This document shows, in pieces, positions 20,448 through 29,344 of a stretch of 64,000 nt of DNA. Source of the stretch: Companilactobacillus zhachilii (lineage in GTDB: Bacteria; Bacillota; Bacilli; Lactobacillales; Lactobacillaceae); contig NZ_CP031933.2 of the NCBI RefSeq assembly GCF_003606365.2, forward strand, positions 1,984,001 to 2,048,000. The letters run 5' to 3'. The translations under genes were made by a program, and so were the position numbers. How positions within the stretch are numbered: the first letter of the stretch is position 1; the number at the start of each line of letters is the position of its first letter. The notes below the pieces were generated by a model. That model made no database searches. It was not told the origin of the DNA and worked only from the letters and a program-made list of their open reading frames with translations.

Positions 20448-21845
20448 ATGTCTATAGATTGGGAGAAGGAAGTTTCACATCGTTCAGACGAACTGATAAA
20501 TGATCTTTCTGAATTAGTAAGTATTGATAGTTCTAGAGATACAGAACACAAGACTAGCGATTATCCACTAGGCCCTGGACCAGCAAAAGCTTTACAAACC
20601 TTTTTACACTTTGCAGATCGTGACGGTTTTAATACAAAAAACGTTGACAATCTTGCCGGAAGAATTGAATTTGGGGACAACGACGATGCCATTGCCATCT
20701 TAGGTCACGTGGACGTGGTTCCTGAAGGACCAGGTTGGAATACTAATCCATTTGAACCAGTTATCAAAGATGGTAACTTCTATGCTCGTGGAGCTTCTGA
20801 TGATAAAGGACCTAGTTTAGCAGCTTACTACGCTATGAAAATTATCAAAGAACTCAACTTGCCAGTTAAGAAGAATGTTCAATTAATTCTTGGAACTGAT
20901 GAAGAGAGCGAATGGGTCGGCATTAACCATTATATGGAAAAAGAAACCATGCCAGAAACTGGTTTCTCACCTGATGCTGAATTCCCTGCTATCAATGGTG
21001 AAAAAGGAATCGTTTCATTCCGAGTTAATTTCCCAACACCAACAATCAGTCTAGTTAAATCATTCGTTGCCGGAATCAGACCTAACATGGTTCCTCAAAA
21101 CGCTGATGCTGAATTGAACATTGATGTCGTTTCAGCTGATGATATTAAAGCTAAGCTAAATGACTTTTTAGCTGACAATACTGAAGTTACAGGTAGTGTC
21201 ACAGTTGATGATCAAACAGCTTCCGTTAAAATTATTGGTAAAGGTGCTCATGCTATGGAGCCATTCAATGGTATCAATGCTGCTACCTACTTAGCCAAAT
21301 TTCTAACTACCTTAACTTTAAATGATAGCGAAAAATTATACTTCTCATTCATCGCTAATGACTTACATCTTGATTTTGCCGGTAAACACCTTGGCATTGC
21401 CAATCAAGACGACGTTATGGGTGAATTAACGCTATCACCTAACATTTACGAATATGATGCAGACAAAGCTAATATTTTGTTAAACATCCGCTACCCTAAG
21501 GGGGACACCGGTGATACTCTAACTGAAAAAATTAATAAAGCTTTGCCAGCAAATGTTTCAGCCGTGATAGAAGGACATAACCAATTACCTCATTTTGTCG
21601 ACGCTGATGATCCATTGGTTCAAGCTCTTGTTGGAGCTTATCGTGATCACACTGATGACAACACTGAGCCATTCACTGTCGGTGGTGGTACTTATGGCCG
21701 TATTTTAAAACATGGAATTGCCTATGGTGCAATGTTCCCTGGTGACGAAAACGTCATGCATCAACCTAACGAATATATTAATATCGAAAAACTATTGAAA
21801 TCGGCTGCTATTTACGCAGATGCTATTTACCGCTTGATTAAGTAG
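20448..21845 (+). CDS. pepV: Dipeptidase PepV
   Basis: Cytosolic zinc dipeptidase of the M20 family, 465 residues, that splits dipeptides produced by the proteolytic system and frees amino acids. Metal and catalytic segments: ILGHVDVVPEGPGWNTNPFEP near 85, YARGASDDKGPSLAAYYAMK near 112, GTDEESEWVG near 150 with the catalytic Glu pair, SPDAEFPAINGEKG near 173, and the late HQPNEYI near 440. The length and the whole layout match lactobacillary PepV. GGAGGTCAG precedes the ATG. It stands as a single transcription unit with a terminator at 21919-21950. Confidence 0.95.
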   Translation: MSIDWEKEVSHRSDELINDLSELVSIDSSRDTEHKTSDYPLGPGPAKALQTFLHFADRDGFNTKNVDNLAGRIEFGDNDDAIAILGHVDVVPEGPGWNTNPFEPVIKDGNFYARGASDDKGPSLAAYYAMKIIKELNLPVKKNVQLILGTDEESEWVGINHYMEKETMPETGFSPDAEFPAINGEKGIVSFRVNFPTPTISLVKSFVAGIRPNMVPQNADAELNIDVVSADDIKAKLNDFLADNTEVTGSVTVDDQTASVKIIGKGAHAMEPFNGINAATYLAKFLTTLTLNDSEKLYFSFIANDLHLDFAGKHLGIANQDDVMGELTLSPNIYEYDADKANILLNIRYPKGDTGDTLTEKINKALPANVSAVIEGHNQLPHFVDADDPLVQALVGAYRDHTDDNTEPFTVGGGTYGRILKHGIAYGAMFPGDENVMHQPNEYINIEKLLKSAAIYADAIYRLIK

Positions 21846-21879
21846 TTGTGTAATTAAAATAATAAATATGTGATGACTA

Positions 21880-21902
21880 GTTCTCAACTCCGGAGACGGA
21901 AT
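21880..21902 (+). repeat. Possible solo end of a family R element
   Basis: ACTAGTTCTCAACTCCGGAGACGGAA resembles the end sequence of element 7 (TCTCAGTTCTGGAGACGGC) preceded by the ACTAG of the other end. Too short to be sure. Confidence 0.3.
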
Positions 21903-21918
21903 ATACAAATGACTTTTG

Positions 21919-21956
21919 AAGTTCTGTGGAAGTTCTTTTCTACAGAACTTTTTTTG
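21919..21956 (+). terminator. Terminator of pepV
   Basis: AAGTTCTGT (21919-21927) pairs with ACAGAACTT (21942-21950), followed by TTTTTTG. Confidence 0.85.
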
Positions 21957-22026
21957 TTTTTGCACTTCTAAATCGATTTTATTATATAATTACGGTATGT
22001 AACTTTTTAAGGGAGCTTATTTAAAA

Positions 22027-24765
22027 GTGAAAAATTTATGGAATAGCATTGTCAACAGCTTTAAAAGTATCAAGAGCTGGTCTGATTTTGCTAAAAAAGC
22101 TAATTTAACGATTGAAGTTATTCGAAGGATCGTGCTCTACTCAATTGCTGGGCTGGCCATTATCCTTAGTTTAGCTATCGGTTTAGGGATGGGTTACGTC
22201 TCTGCCTTAACTAATCAGGTCGATGTCCCTTCTAAACATCAGATGCAAACTGAACTTCAAGATGTTAACAATTCAGCTACTTTATATTTTGCCAATGGCG
22301 AAAAAGTTGAAAGTCTCCAAAAGGACCTTGAAGGTAAGAAAATTCCCCTTTCTGAGATGTCACCTTACTTAAAGAAAGCTATCGTCTCTACCGAAGATAG
22401 CGACTTTTACCGTCACAAGGGTGTCGTACCAAAATCAATTTTTAGAGCTATTATCTCTGATATAACTGGTATCGGTGCACAAACTGGTGGATCGACTCTG
22501 ACTCAGCAAACTGTCAAAATGCAAATGTTGTCTTCAGAAACGACTTGGAAACGTAAAGCGGTCGAAATCTTCTTGGCTATGCGAGTGGATAAGTATTTCA
22601 GTAAAGATCAAATTTTGGAAGACTATCTAAACGCTGCTACTTTTGGTCGTAATAACAAGGGACAAAATATCCAAGGTGTGCAAGCTGCTTCAAAAGGATT
22701 ATTTGGTAAAAATGCTAGTGAATTGAATCTAGCCGAATCAGCCTTTATTGCTGGTCTGCCACAAAGTCCTTCAATCTACACACCATACGACTATCGAGGT
22801 CGACTTAATGATGACCTCAGTCTAGGCATGAAACGGAAAGATATCGTTTTGTATCGGATGTATCGTGATAATCAAATTACTGAATCACAATACAATTCAG
22901 CTCGTAAATTTGATCTCAAGAACGATTTCCAAAAGACAGCCAAAGCAAGTACCAAGAAAATTAAATATGGTTATGTTTATAATTTATTGACTGAACAAGC
23001 TAGAAATATCTTAATCAAACGTTTGGTTAAGAGTGATGGTCTCAAGTATAGCGACGTTGCCAAAGATGAAAATCTTTATAAGAACTATTCAACACAAGCT
23101 GACAATGAATTACATAACAAGAATTACAAAATTCACAGTACCATCGATAAAAAGATGTATATTGCAATGAATCAACAGGCTCAACAATTCAAGGGCAACC
23201 TGGGAACGGTTCATACCGATAACGCTACCGATCCTACAACTGGTAAGCCGGTCAAGATATCAGAGCCGGTTCAAAATGGTTCAGTTATGCTAGATAATAG
23301 TACCGGCCAAGTTCTTGCTTTTGTCGGTGGAGTTAACTTTAAGAAATCGCAAAATAACCATGCCTTTAATACTAAGCGTTCTCCTGGTTCCTCAATTAAA
23401 CCATTGATTACTTTTGCACCTGCCATTGAAAATGGTGTCATCGGTTCTCAAACAATGCTAGCTGATTTCAAGACTTCATTTCATGGCTACTCACCTACTG
23501 ACTACGGACAAACAATTCAAAATCGTTTTGTATCAGCTCGTGAAACTTTGGAAGAATCATATAATATTCCATCAGTTAATTTGTATAACGAACTAATTAA
23601 TCGTGACATTAGTTCCAAGAAATACATGTCTAAGATGGGAATCAACTTATCTAATAAAGAATACAAACAATTGGGAATTACCTTGGGTGGTACTGCCAAT
23701 GGTGTGACTGTTCTTCAACAAGCCAGTGCCTTTTCAACCTTTGCCAACAAAGGTGTTCACGTCGATCCATACGTTGTAACAGACGTACAAGATCCCGCGG
23801 GTAAAACAATTTACAAACATAAAGGTTCAAGTAAACGTGTCTTCAGCAAACAGACATCTTACATCATTAAAAATATGCTACACGGTGTTGTTACCAAAGG
23901 TACTGCTTCAGCATTATCATACGAAGCTAACTTCAGTACAAAGAATCTCTTTGGTAAGACTGGTACTTCAAATGATTACCGTGATAACTGGTTTATCGGA
24001 AGTACTCAAGGTGTCACAATTGCTTCATGGATTGGTTACGATAACTTCTATGGAAATAATTACAACTTAGCAAGTAATTCAACCGACCTTAACCAAGAGC
24101 TATGGGCCAATATGGCCAATGCCCTTTATAAAGAAGACCAAGATGCCTTCAGAGTTAAAGAAAGCTTTGAGCGACCTGCAGGAGTTAAATCCTATAAAGT
24201 TGATAAAGAAACTGGTACTTACACTGGTTCTATTGGCTACAATGGGATTACAACTAAGGTCAACCAACATACAACTAATTCCTTATATTACAAAGGTAGC
24301 CCTAAAGAAATGTCTTACAGTGATTTTGCTATCGGTGGCAAAGATAAAAACTATAAGCTATTCTGGGATAACTACTTTGGTCGTGATAATGGCTACTCTG
24401 TTGTTAAACAACTCGGTTCCAATACAAAATCGGCTGACGAATTAGCTAATGAAAATGGTAGTGGCCGAACTTCTGGATTTAGTAATAGTACTAATAGCAA
24501 TCAATCTTCCGAAGTAACTACTAATAGTAATACCACGACAAATTCTAGTGGTAACCGAACAAATTCAACGACTTCAAATGGTACATCAGAAACAGGTACC
24601 GGATCTGGTGCTGGTGCTGGGTCAGGTTCAGGTGCTGGATCTGGTAATGAATCCAGTTCAAACGGTTCAGACAGTTCCTCATCGTCAACTGGATCAGAAA
24701 GCGATACTTCTACTGGAGATACCGTTTCAACTAGTCCTGAAACAGGCAATACACCAACTGAATAG
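22027..24765 (+). CDS. Class A penicillin-binding protein (PBP1A-type)
   Basis: Bifunctional peptidoglycan polymerase and cross-linker, 912 residues, membrane-anchored. One transmembrane helix at about 36-62. Glycosyltransferase family 51 domain: STEDSDFYRHKG near 122 with the catalytic Glu, GGSTLTQQTVKMQ near 154 and the QVAASKG-like GVQAASKGLFGK near 218. Transpeptidase: SPGSSIKP with the active Ser near 455, SYN near 515 and KTGTS near 644. After about residue 800 comes a long tail of Ser, Thr, Asn and Gly with a Gly-Ser/Ala-Gly tract, probably wall-spanning. GTG start with GGGAGC upstream; -10 TATAAT at 21985-21990. Followed by a terminator. Confidence 0.93.
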   Translation: MKNLWNSIVNSFKSIKSWSDFAKKANLTIEVIRRIVLYSIAGLAIILSLAIGLGMGYVSALTNQVDVPSKHQMQTELQDVNNSATLYFANGEKVESLQKDLEGKKIPLSEMSPYLKKAIVSTEDSDFYRHKGVVPKSIFRAIISDITGIGAQTGGSTLTQQTVKMQMLSSETTWKRKAVEIFLAMRVDKYFSKDQILEDYLNAATFGRNNKGQNIQGVQAASKGLFGKNASELNLAESAFIAGLPQSPSIYTPYDYRGRLNDDLSLGMKRKDIVLYRMYRDNQITESQYNSARKFDLKNDFQKTAKASTKKIKYGYVYNLLTEQARNILIKRLVKSDGLKYSDVAKDENLYKNYSTQADNELHNKNYKIHSTIDKKMYIAMNQQAQQFKGNLGTVHTDNATDPTTGKPVKISEPVQNGSVMLDNSTGQVLAFVGGVNFKKSQNNHAFNTKRSPGSSIKPLITFAPAIENGVIGSQTMLADFKTSFHGYSPTDYGQTIQNRFVSARETLEESYNIPSVNLYNELINRDISSKKYMSKMGINLSNKEYKQLGITLGGTANGVTVLQQASAFSTFANKGVHVDPYVVTDVQDPAGKTIYKHKGSSKRVFSKQTSYIIKNMLHGVVTKGTASALSYEANFSTKNLFGKTGTSNDYRDNWFIGSTQGVTIASWIGYDNFYGNNYNLASNSTDLNQELWANMANALYKEDQDAFRVKESFERPAGVKSYKVDKETGTYTGSIGYNGITTKVNQHTTNSLYYKGSPKEMSYSDFAIGGKDKNYKLFWDNYFGRDNGYSVVKQLGSNTKSADELANENGSGRTSGFSNSTNSNQSSEVTTNSNTTTNSSGNRTNSTTSNGTSETGTGSGAGAGSGSGAGSGNESSSNGSDSSSSSTGSESDTSTGDTVSTSPETGNTPTE

Positions 24766-24772
24766 TCCATAT

Positions 24773-24842
24773 AAGCTTTCGAGCATTATGGCAAAAAAAA
24801 TACTAGTAATCCGATTTCTGGGATTGCTAGTATTTTTTATTT
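24773..24842 (+). terminator. Terminator with repeated leader (family C, copy 1)
   Basis: A hairpin TACTAGTAATCC .. GGGATTGCTAGTA at 24804-24833 followed by TTTTTTATTTT ends the PBP gene. It is preceded by AGCTTTCGAGCATTATGGC, a sequence found again before the hairpin at 49.3 kb. Confidence 0.8.
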
Positions 24843-25009
24843 TAAGCAGAATAGTGATATTTTGTTGCACATTTATGCTTGCCATATTTAAAACAAAAAT
24901 AGTTATGTCACAGCTCCCGTTCTTCTATGATAGAATAACAGTATTGTTTTGACTAAAGGTTGAAAGATTCTAGGTTATTGTGCTCTAATTTTTCAGAGTA
25001 TAAAGAAAC

Positions 25010-25052
25010 CAGCCGGAAGGAGCATTGCAATGTTCCTGGAGGAGACCAACCT
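25010..25052 (+). repeat. Minimal family R-like element in a 5' leader
   Basis: AACCAGCCGGAAGGAGC resembles the start of element 11 (AACCAGCCGGAAGGAACC) and CCTGGAGGAGAC resembles the R ends; between them lies only a hairpin (AGGAGCATTG/CAATGTTCCT). It sits directly upstream of the small membrane gene at 25082. Could instead be an unrelated leader structure. Confidence 0.4.
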
Positions 25053-25081
25053 TCAGTTACTTTGATTTAAGGAGACTTCAA

Positions 25082-25381
25082 ATGTACTTCAGTCCAGAAT
25101 TTTTACAAAATACACTTTATATCGTCGCTACGATTTTAATCATCTTTATGATTATCGTTATCGGCTACAAATTTAAACATAATATCAAAATCTGGGATAA
25201 ATCACTCACTTTAGCAGTGATTGTCCTTATTAATACGTTATATTCCATTCTTGGTGGCTTTATTGACCTTCCCTATGAATTAAGTTCTGTAGTTACGGGG
25301 GCCTCTCACTGGTCGCATTTGGATATATCGTTGTTATTATTTGGGAATTACACAAACAACGTAAAACTAATTAGAAAATAA
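25082..25381 (+). CDS. Small three-helix membrane protein, probable frameshift
   Basis: Read from the ATG at 25082 (AAGGAGACTTC upstream) the frame gives a 99-residue protein starting MYFSPEFLQNTLYIVATI with two clear transmembrane helices (about 10-30 and 42-62). After SSVVTG the written frame turns hydrophilic (ASHWSHLDIS...), but shifting by one base at the G run 25297-25301 gives GLSLVAFGYIVVIIWELHKQ, a perfect third helix ending in a basic tail and a stop at 25372-25374. So the real product is probably about 98 residues with three helices, interrupted by one missing G. Function unknown; I do not recognise the family. Confidence 0.6.
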   Translation: MYFSPEFLQNTLYIVATILIIFMIIVIGYKFKHNIKIWDKSLTLAVIVLINTLYSILGGFIDLPYELSSVVTGASHWSHLDISLLLFGNYTNNVKLIRK

Positions 25382-25394
25382 TCAAAATAGGCAT

Positions 25395-25457
25395 TTTTCC
25401 ATCTATAATAAAGAAGACTCGCAATCCAATTTTGGGTTCTTTCTTAACTTTGGTTAG
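25395..25457 (-). repeat. Family B flank, inverted copy
   Basis: CTATAATAAAGAAGACTCG at 25403-25421 is exactly complementary to 25814-25832, and the following CAATTTTGGGTTCTTTCTTAA also matches the other arm with few differences. Together the two arms bracket R element 3 and the B hairpin, 390 bases apart. Confidence 0.8.
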
Positions 25458-25634
25458 TTGCCGTCTCTGGGTGCAAGAAATGTTGGCGCTGTGGGGACCG
25501 ACCTGAGCCAAGGTCTCAGGTCTCGATTTTGAACTTCGCAGAGTACGCGAATTTCAAAACTCGTCCCGTGGTGTAATGGCTAAAGCCATAACGCCACCTT
25601 CACTGCTGCCAACATTTCTTGCACCCAGAGACTA
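25458..25634 (-). repeat. Family R element 3
   Basis: Outer arms 25465-25487 and 25608-25630 are perfectly complementary over 23 bp (class with GCAAGAAATGTTGGC). P2 stem ACCTGAG/CTCAGGT around CCAAGG, P3 arms end in TTCGC/GCGAA, P4 stem ATGGC/GCCAT around TAAA. Located between the small membrane gene and ccpA. Confidence 0.88.
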
Positions 25635-25707
25635 ATACTTTTATTATTTTTAATACGATGTAACCAACTAATTCGATAAACAAGTGCTATATTATTTGAA
25701 ATTGAAC

Positions 25708-25843
25708 ATAAGCAAAAGGCTAGATATCTTTCTGGATTTATACCCAGAGATACCTAGCCTTTTTTATTTTCTATTCTATAACCAAAATTAAGAAAGAACC
25801 CAGTTTTTGATTACGAGTCTTCTTTATTATAGACGCTCAAAAA
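25708..25843 (+). repeat. Family B element 2
   Basis: Starts with a terminator-like hairpin AAAAGGCTAG/CTAGCCTTTT (25714-25723 with 25754-25763) followed by a T run, then the conserved CTATAACCAAAATTAAGAAA and GAACCC, and ends in the arm complementary to 25403-25421. May end the transcript of the gene at 25082 as well as ccpA. Confidence 0.75.
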
Positions 25844-25871
25844 TTGAACATCTTTGTCATACTCTTGCTAA

Positions 25872-26873
25872 TTATTTAGTTGAACCACGTTTTACAATGC
25901 TGTATGGCAACTTAATTGTATTGTCATCAATTTGTTCTTGATTCATCATCTTTGTCAAAAGACGCATAGCAACAGCACCGATATCGTACAATGGCTCTTC
26001 GATTGAACTCATCTTAGGGCGAGTTACTTCACAAAGAATTGTGTCATTACTTGTAACCATTTCGAATTCATCAGGAATCTTCACTCCAGCTTTAACTGCA
26101 GAATTTAAAATTCCTGAAGCTAATAAGTCATCAGTTACATAAGCGGCTGTAGCACCACTACTGTGAACTGCATCCCAGATAGCTTCGCCGGCACGAACAG
26201 AATATTCAGCTTCAAATACCAAGTTTGATGAGAAGTTCAAGTGAGCTTTCTTCAAAGCCTTCTTGTATCCATCAAGACGATATTTACCATCAATAGGGTT
26301 TTCAAGACTGCCACCCACAAAAGCAATCTTCTTGTGACCATTTTGTGTTAATTGACCAACAACACTAGCAACAGCATCTGTAAAATCAATATTTACACTG
26401 GCACTTTCATTATTCTTATCAACTGAACCAGCCAAAACGATTGGTGTCTTTGAGTTTGACAAGATTCGCTTTAATTTCTTAGACAATTGCTTGCCCATGT
26501 AAATAAGGCCATCAACTTGCTTTGATAACAAATTATTCAAGATTTGTTCTTCATCGCCAACTGATTCTTGCAAACTAGTTAGAATGATATTGTATTTGTA
26601 CATTGAAGCAACATCATCAATCCCCTTAGCTAATGATGCATAATACAAGTTAGTGATATCAGGTAGAATTACACCAATTGTTGTACTCTTTTTACTTGCT
26701 AGACCACGAGCAACCGCATTAGGACGGTAATTCAAACGATCGATTACTTCCAAAACACGCTTTCTAGTTTCTTCCTTTACATTGGCGTTACCGTTAACTA
26801 CACGAGAAATAGTTGCCATTGAAACATTGGCAGCCTCGGCTACGTCATAAATTGTTACTACTTTTTTCTCCAT
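25872..26873 (-). CDS. ccpA: Catabolite control protein A
   Basis: LacI-family master regulator of carbon catabolite repression, 333 residues, as usual. The N-terminal helix-turn-helix and hinge are TIYDVAEAANVSMATISRVVNGN and RPNAVARGLASKKSTTIGVI; the periplasmic-binding-like core follows. With HPr phosphorylated on Ser46 it binds cre sites such as those at 468 and 26940. The divergent pepQ neighbour is the classic lactobacillary arrangement and confirms the identity. A cre-like site in the shared promoter region suggests autoregulation. GAGAGAGTG precedes the ATG. Confidence 0.95.
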   Translation of the reverse strand: MEKKVVTIYDVAEAANVSMATISRVVNGNANVKEETRKRVLEVIDRLNYRPNAVARGLASKKSTTIGVILPDITNLYYASLAKGIDDVASMYKYNIILTSLQESVGDEEQILNNLLSKQVDGLIYMGKQLSKKLKRILSNSKTPIVLAGSVDKNNESASVNIDFTDAVASVVGQLTQNGHKKIAFVGGSLENPIDGKYRLDGYKKALKKAHLNFSSNLVFEAEYSVRAGEAIWDAVHSSGATAAYVTDDLLASGILNSAVKAGVKIPDEFEMVTSNDTILCEVTRPKMSSIEEPLYDIGAVAMRLLTKMMNQEQIDDNTIKLPYSIVKRGSTK

Positions 26874-26939
26874 TAATATTCACTCTCTCAAACAATATTT
26901 TCATTAATTATCTCTAATTTATCAAACATTTTTACATTT

Positions 26940-26953
26940 TGCAAGCGGTTTCT
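26940..26953 (+). promoter_or_regulatory. cre-like site between ccpA and pepQ
   Basis: TGCAAGCGGTTTCT differs from the cre consensus TGWAANCGNTNWCA at two positions (C for W at the third base and T for A at the end). In L. delbrueckii and others a cre in this spot controls pepQ/ccpA; here the role is inferred. Confidence 0.55.
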
Positions 26954-27004
26954 GTATCATTGGCATATGTTTTCACATTTTTTCAAAAAGAAAATCATTT
27001 TCAG

Positions 27005-27013
27005 TGATATACT
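27005..27013 (+). promoter_or_regulatory. Extended -10 promoter of pepQ
   Basis: TGATATACT: an extended -10 (TGN before TATACT), 33 bases before the pepQ start codon. Confidence 0.5.
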
Positions 27014-27045
27014 ACATATAAATATCATCATAAAGGAGTGTTTTC

Positions 27046-28146
27046 ATGAAGAAACAATTAATCGCACTACAAGAGTATTTAGCACAAAATGGACTTGATG
27101 CTGCTTATATTTCAAATCCAACAGATATTAACTATTTTACCGGATTTTATAGTGATCCGGTAGAGCGTATTCTTGCTCTTCTTGTTTTCCCTGACAAAGC
27201 CCCATTTATGTTTGCCCCTCAACTTGAAGTTGAAGCTGCCAAAGAAGCTGGTTGGGACCAAGATGTCTTTGGTTATCTCGATCATGAAGACCCATTTGCT
27301 CTAATGGCTGGTCACATTAAAGACGTTGCTGGTTCACCTGTCAATTGGGGTATTGAAAAAGATGACATGTCAGTTCAAAAGCTTGAGGCTTTAACACAAC
27401 AATTTCCAAATGCCAAATTTCCAGTTAACCTTTCACGTTACATGGAAAATGCTAAACTTATCAAAACACCTGAAGAAATCGCTGAATTAAAAGCCGCTGG
27501 TGATGAAGCAGATTATGCCTTCTCAGTTGCTTTCAACGCTATCAAAGAAGGACGCACTGAACAAGAGATCGTTGCTGAAATCGAATATGCGATGATGAAA
27601 AAGGGTGTCATGCATATGAGCTTTGATACCATCGTTCAAGCCGGTGCTAATGCCGCTAATCCACATGGTGGACCCGAAAAGAACCCTATTAAAAAAGATG
27701 AATTAATCTTATTTGACCTTGGTACTGTTCACAACGGTTATATCAGTGATGCTTCAAGAACAGTTGCTTTCGGTCAACCAGATGAAAAATCACTTGATAT
27801 CTACAAAGTAGATCTTGAAGCACAATACGCTGCTATGGATGCCGCTAAACCCGGTATTACAGCCGCTGAACTTGATAAAGTAGCCCGTGACGTCATTACA
27901 AAAGCTGGTTATGGCGAATATTTCATTCACCGTCTCGGACATGGTATGGGTACTTCAGAACATGAATTCCCATCAATCATGGAAGGCAATGATATGGAAC
28001 TTAAACCAGGTATGTGCTTCTCAATTGAACCTGGAATTTATATTCCAAACGTAGCTGGTGTCAGAATTGAAGACTGTGTCTACATTACTGAAGATGGCTG
28101 CGAACCATTCACACATACAAGTAAAGAACTTAAATATATCAAATAA
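27046..28146 (+). CDS. pepQ: Xaa-Pro dipeptidase PepQ
   Basis: Cytosolic M24-family metallopeptidase of 366 residues that releases the amino acid before proline from dipeptides. The N-terminal creatinase-like domain is residues 1-125; the pita-bread catalytic domain has all five metal ligands: LFDLGTVHNGYISDASRTV (two Asp), RLGHGMGTSEHE (His), SIEPGIYIP (Glu) and VRIEDCVYI (Glu). AAGGAGTG precedes the ATG. Divergent from ccpA. Confidence 0.95.
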   Translation: MKKQLIALQEYLAQNGLDAAYISNPTDINYFTGFYSDPVERILALLVFPDKAPFMFAPQLEVEAAKEAGWDQDVFGYLDHEDPFALMAGHIKDVAGSPVNWGIEKDDMSVQKLEALTQQFPNAKFPVNLSRYMENAKLIKTPEEIAELKAAGDEADYAFSVAFNAIKEGRTEQEIVAEIEYAMMKKGVMHMSFDTIVQAGANAANPHGGPEKNPIKKDELILFDLGTVHNGYISDASRTVAFGQPDEKSLDIYKVDLEAQYAAMDAAKPGITAAELDKVARDVITKAGYGEYFIHRLGHGMGTSEHEFPSIMEGNDMELKPGMCFSIEPGIYIPNVAGVRIEDCVYITEDGCEPFTHTSKELKYIK

Positions 28147-28166
28147 AATAACGTTCACTCATAAAA

Positions 28167-28300
28167 TACCAAAAAACTCTCGATTGATTTAATTGAGTCT
28201 TTCTCAATTTTGGTTATAGAATCGAATATAAAAAGGCTAGACACATTTTCACTGGAATAAATCCAGGAAAAGCATCTAGCCTTTTTCTCATATTCAATTT
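28167..28300 (-). repeat. Family B element 3
   Basis: Inverted copy of the B element at 25708: TCTCAATTTTGGTTATAGAA followed by the hairpin AAAAAGGCTAG/CTAGCCTTTTT (28230-28240 with 28276-28286) and a T run. It follows the pepQ stop and probably acts as its terminator. Confidence 0.75.
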
Positions 28301-28363
28301 CAAATAATGCGGAACTCTTTCATTGAATTAATTAGTTATATCATACAAAAAACAACGAATATA

Positions 28364-28546
28364 TTAGTCTCTGGGCGCAAGAAATATTGACAGCAGTGAA
28401 GGTGGTGTTGTGGCTTTAGCCATTACACCACGGGACGAGCTTTGAAACTCGCGACTTTTGCGAGGTTCAAAGTCGAGATTTGAGACCGCCCTTCGGCTCG
28501 AATCGGTCCCCTCAGCGCCAACATTTCTTACACCCAGAGACGGCAA
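28364..28546 (+). repeat. Family R element 4
   Basis: Full copy of the GCAAGAAAT class. The outer arms pair with three C-A type mismatches, so this copy has decayed slightly. P2 loop is extended (GCCGAAGGGCGGTC), P4 stem imperfect around TTTAG. Together with element 3 (opposite orientation) it brackets ccpA-pepQ. Confidence 0.85.
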
Positions 28547-28565
28547 CCATTTAGGCTTTTTAATC

Positions 28566-28865
28566 TTAATTATCGTTTAAAGAACTTTTATCATCCAAAT
28601 CATCTTCATCAAAGACAATATCTGATGTATCTTCGTCTTCCTTAATCTTTGACATATGATCTTTCAAGGCATCTGTCTTTTCGTTAAAGGAATCAACTAA
28701 ATCATTGTTTGTATTCAAGCCAACGCCACCGTTGTTGAAATCGCCACGAATAGTTTTGATGTTCTCTATGACCTTTTGACCTGATTCACTTGTTAAATAC
28801 TTAGAAGCAGCATATCCTGATGCACAGCCTAAGATTAGGCCCAAAATAAAATGATTATTTTTCAT
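28566..28865 (-). CDS. YtxH-like small membrane-associated protein
   Basis: A 99-residue protein: one N-terminal hydrophobic segment with small residues (FILGLILGCASGYAASKYLTS, residues 6-26) followed by a charged, helical, acidic C-terminal half ending DDKSSLNDN. This is the YtxH/gas-vesicle-like layout. Its gene follows the DUF948 gene by two bases, the same order as ytxG-ytxH next to ccpA in Bacilli. Function unknown; likely envelope stress related by family. Confidence 0.75.
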   Translation of the reverse strand: MKNNHFILGLILGCASGYAASKYLTSESGQKVIENIKTIRGDFNNGGVGLNTNNDLVDSFNEKTDALKDHMSKIKEDEDTSDIVFDEDDLDDKSSLNDN

Positions 28866-28867
28866 AA

Positions 28868-29278
28868 TTAATTATTCTTCTTTCTTGGCCAAATCTTCGA
28901 AGCCACTTTAGCAGCTGTTGCGAGATTACCTATTGTCATCAAACTTTGGAAATTAAAACCACTGTTAGGCTTTTCTTCTGTAGCCTTAGCTGACTTCTTA
29001 CCAAGATTCTCAACTGTATCAAACAATGGGTTTAACTTACTTGATTTACTGTTAACATCATCCATCAAAGTATTTGTCTTGTCGACCAACTTAGTGCTTT
29101 GATCCATGATTTGTTCAGTATTCTTTGAAAGAACTTCAACCATCTTTGTAGTTTCCTTCATTGTTTCCTGTAATTCTTGAAGCAATTTAGCAGTTTGTAC
29201 TAATGTTCTGGCTAAATATACAACCAATACTACAAAAGCAACTGCTGCGATTAATCCTGCAATTTGTCCACCAGTCAT
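28868..29278 (-). CDS. DUF948 membrane protein (YtxG-like)
   Basis: A 136-residue protein with one N-terminal transmembrane helix (GQIAGLIAAVAFVVLVVYLA, about 3-22) and a long coiled coil (residues 25-85, LLQELQETMKETTKMVEVLS with repeated NTEQIMDQSTKLVDKTN). Basic C-terminus KIWPRKKNN. Matches the DUF948 family. Co-transcribed with the YtxH-like gene. GGAGGGTAATATT precedes the ATG. Confidence 0.82.
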   Translation of the reverse strand: MTGGQIAGLIAAVAFVVLVVYLARTLVQTAKLLQELQETMKETTKMVEVLSKNTEQIMDQSTKLVDKTNTLMDDVNSKSSKLNPLFDTVENLGKKSAKATEEKPNSGFNFQSLMTIGNLATAAKVASKIWPRKKNN

Positions 29279-29344
29279 AATATTACCCTCCTGTATTTTA
29301 ATAGCACTTTCATACTAGCATTTTATTAATTTAACGGCAATCAA

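Noticed and set aside
24501..24770. Acidic 89-aa minus-strand frame
   Set aside because: It is the antisense shadow of the Ser/Gly-rich tail of the penicillin-binding protein.
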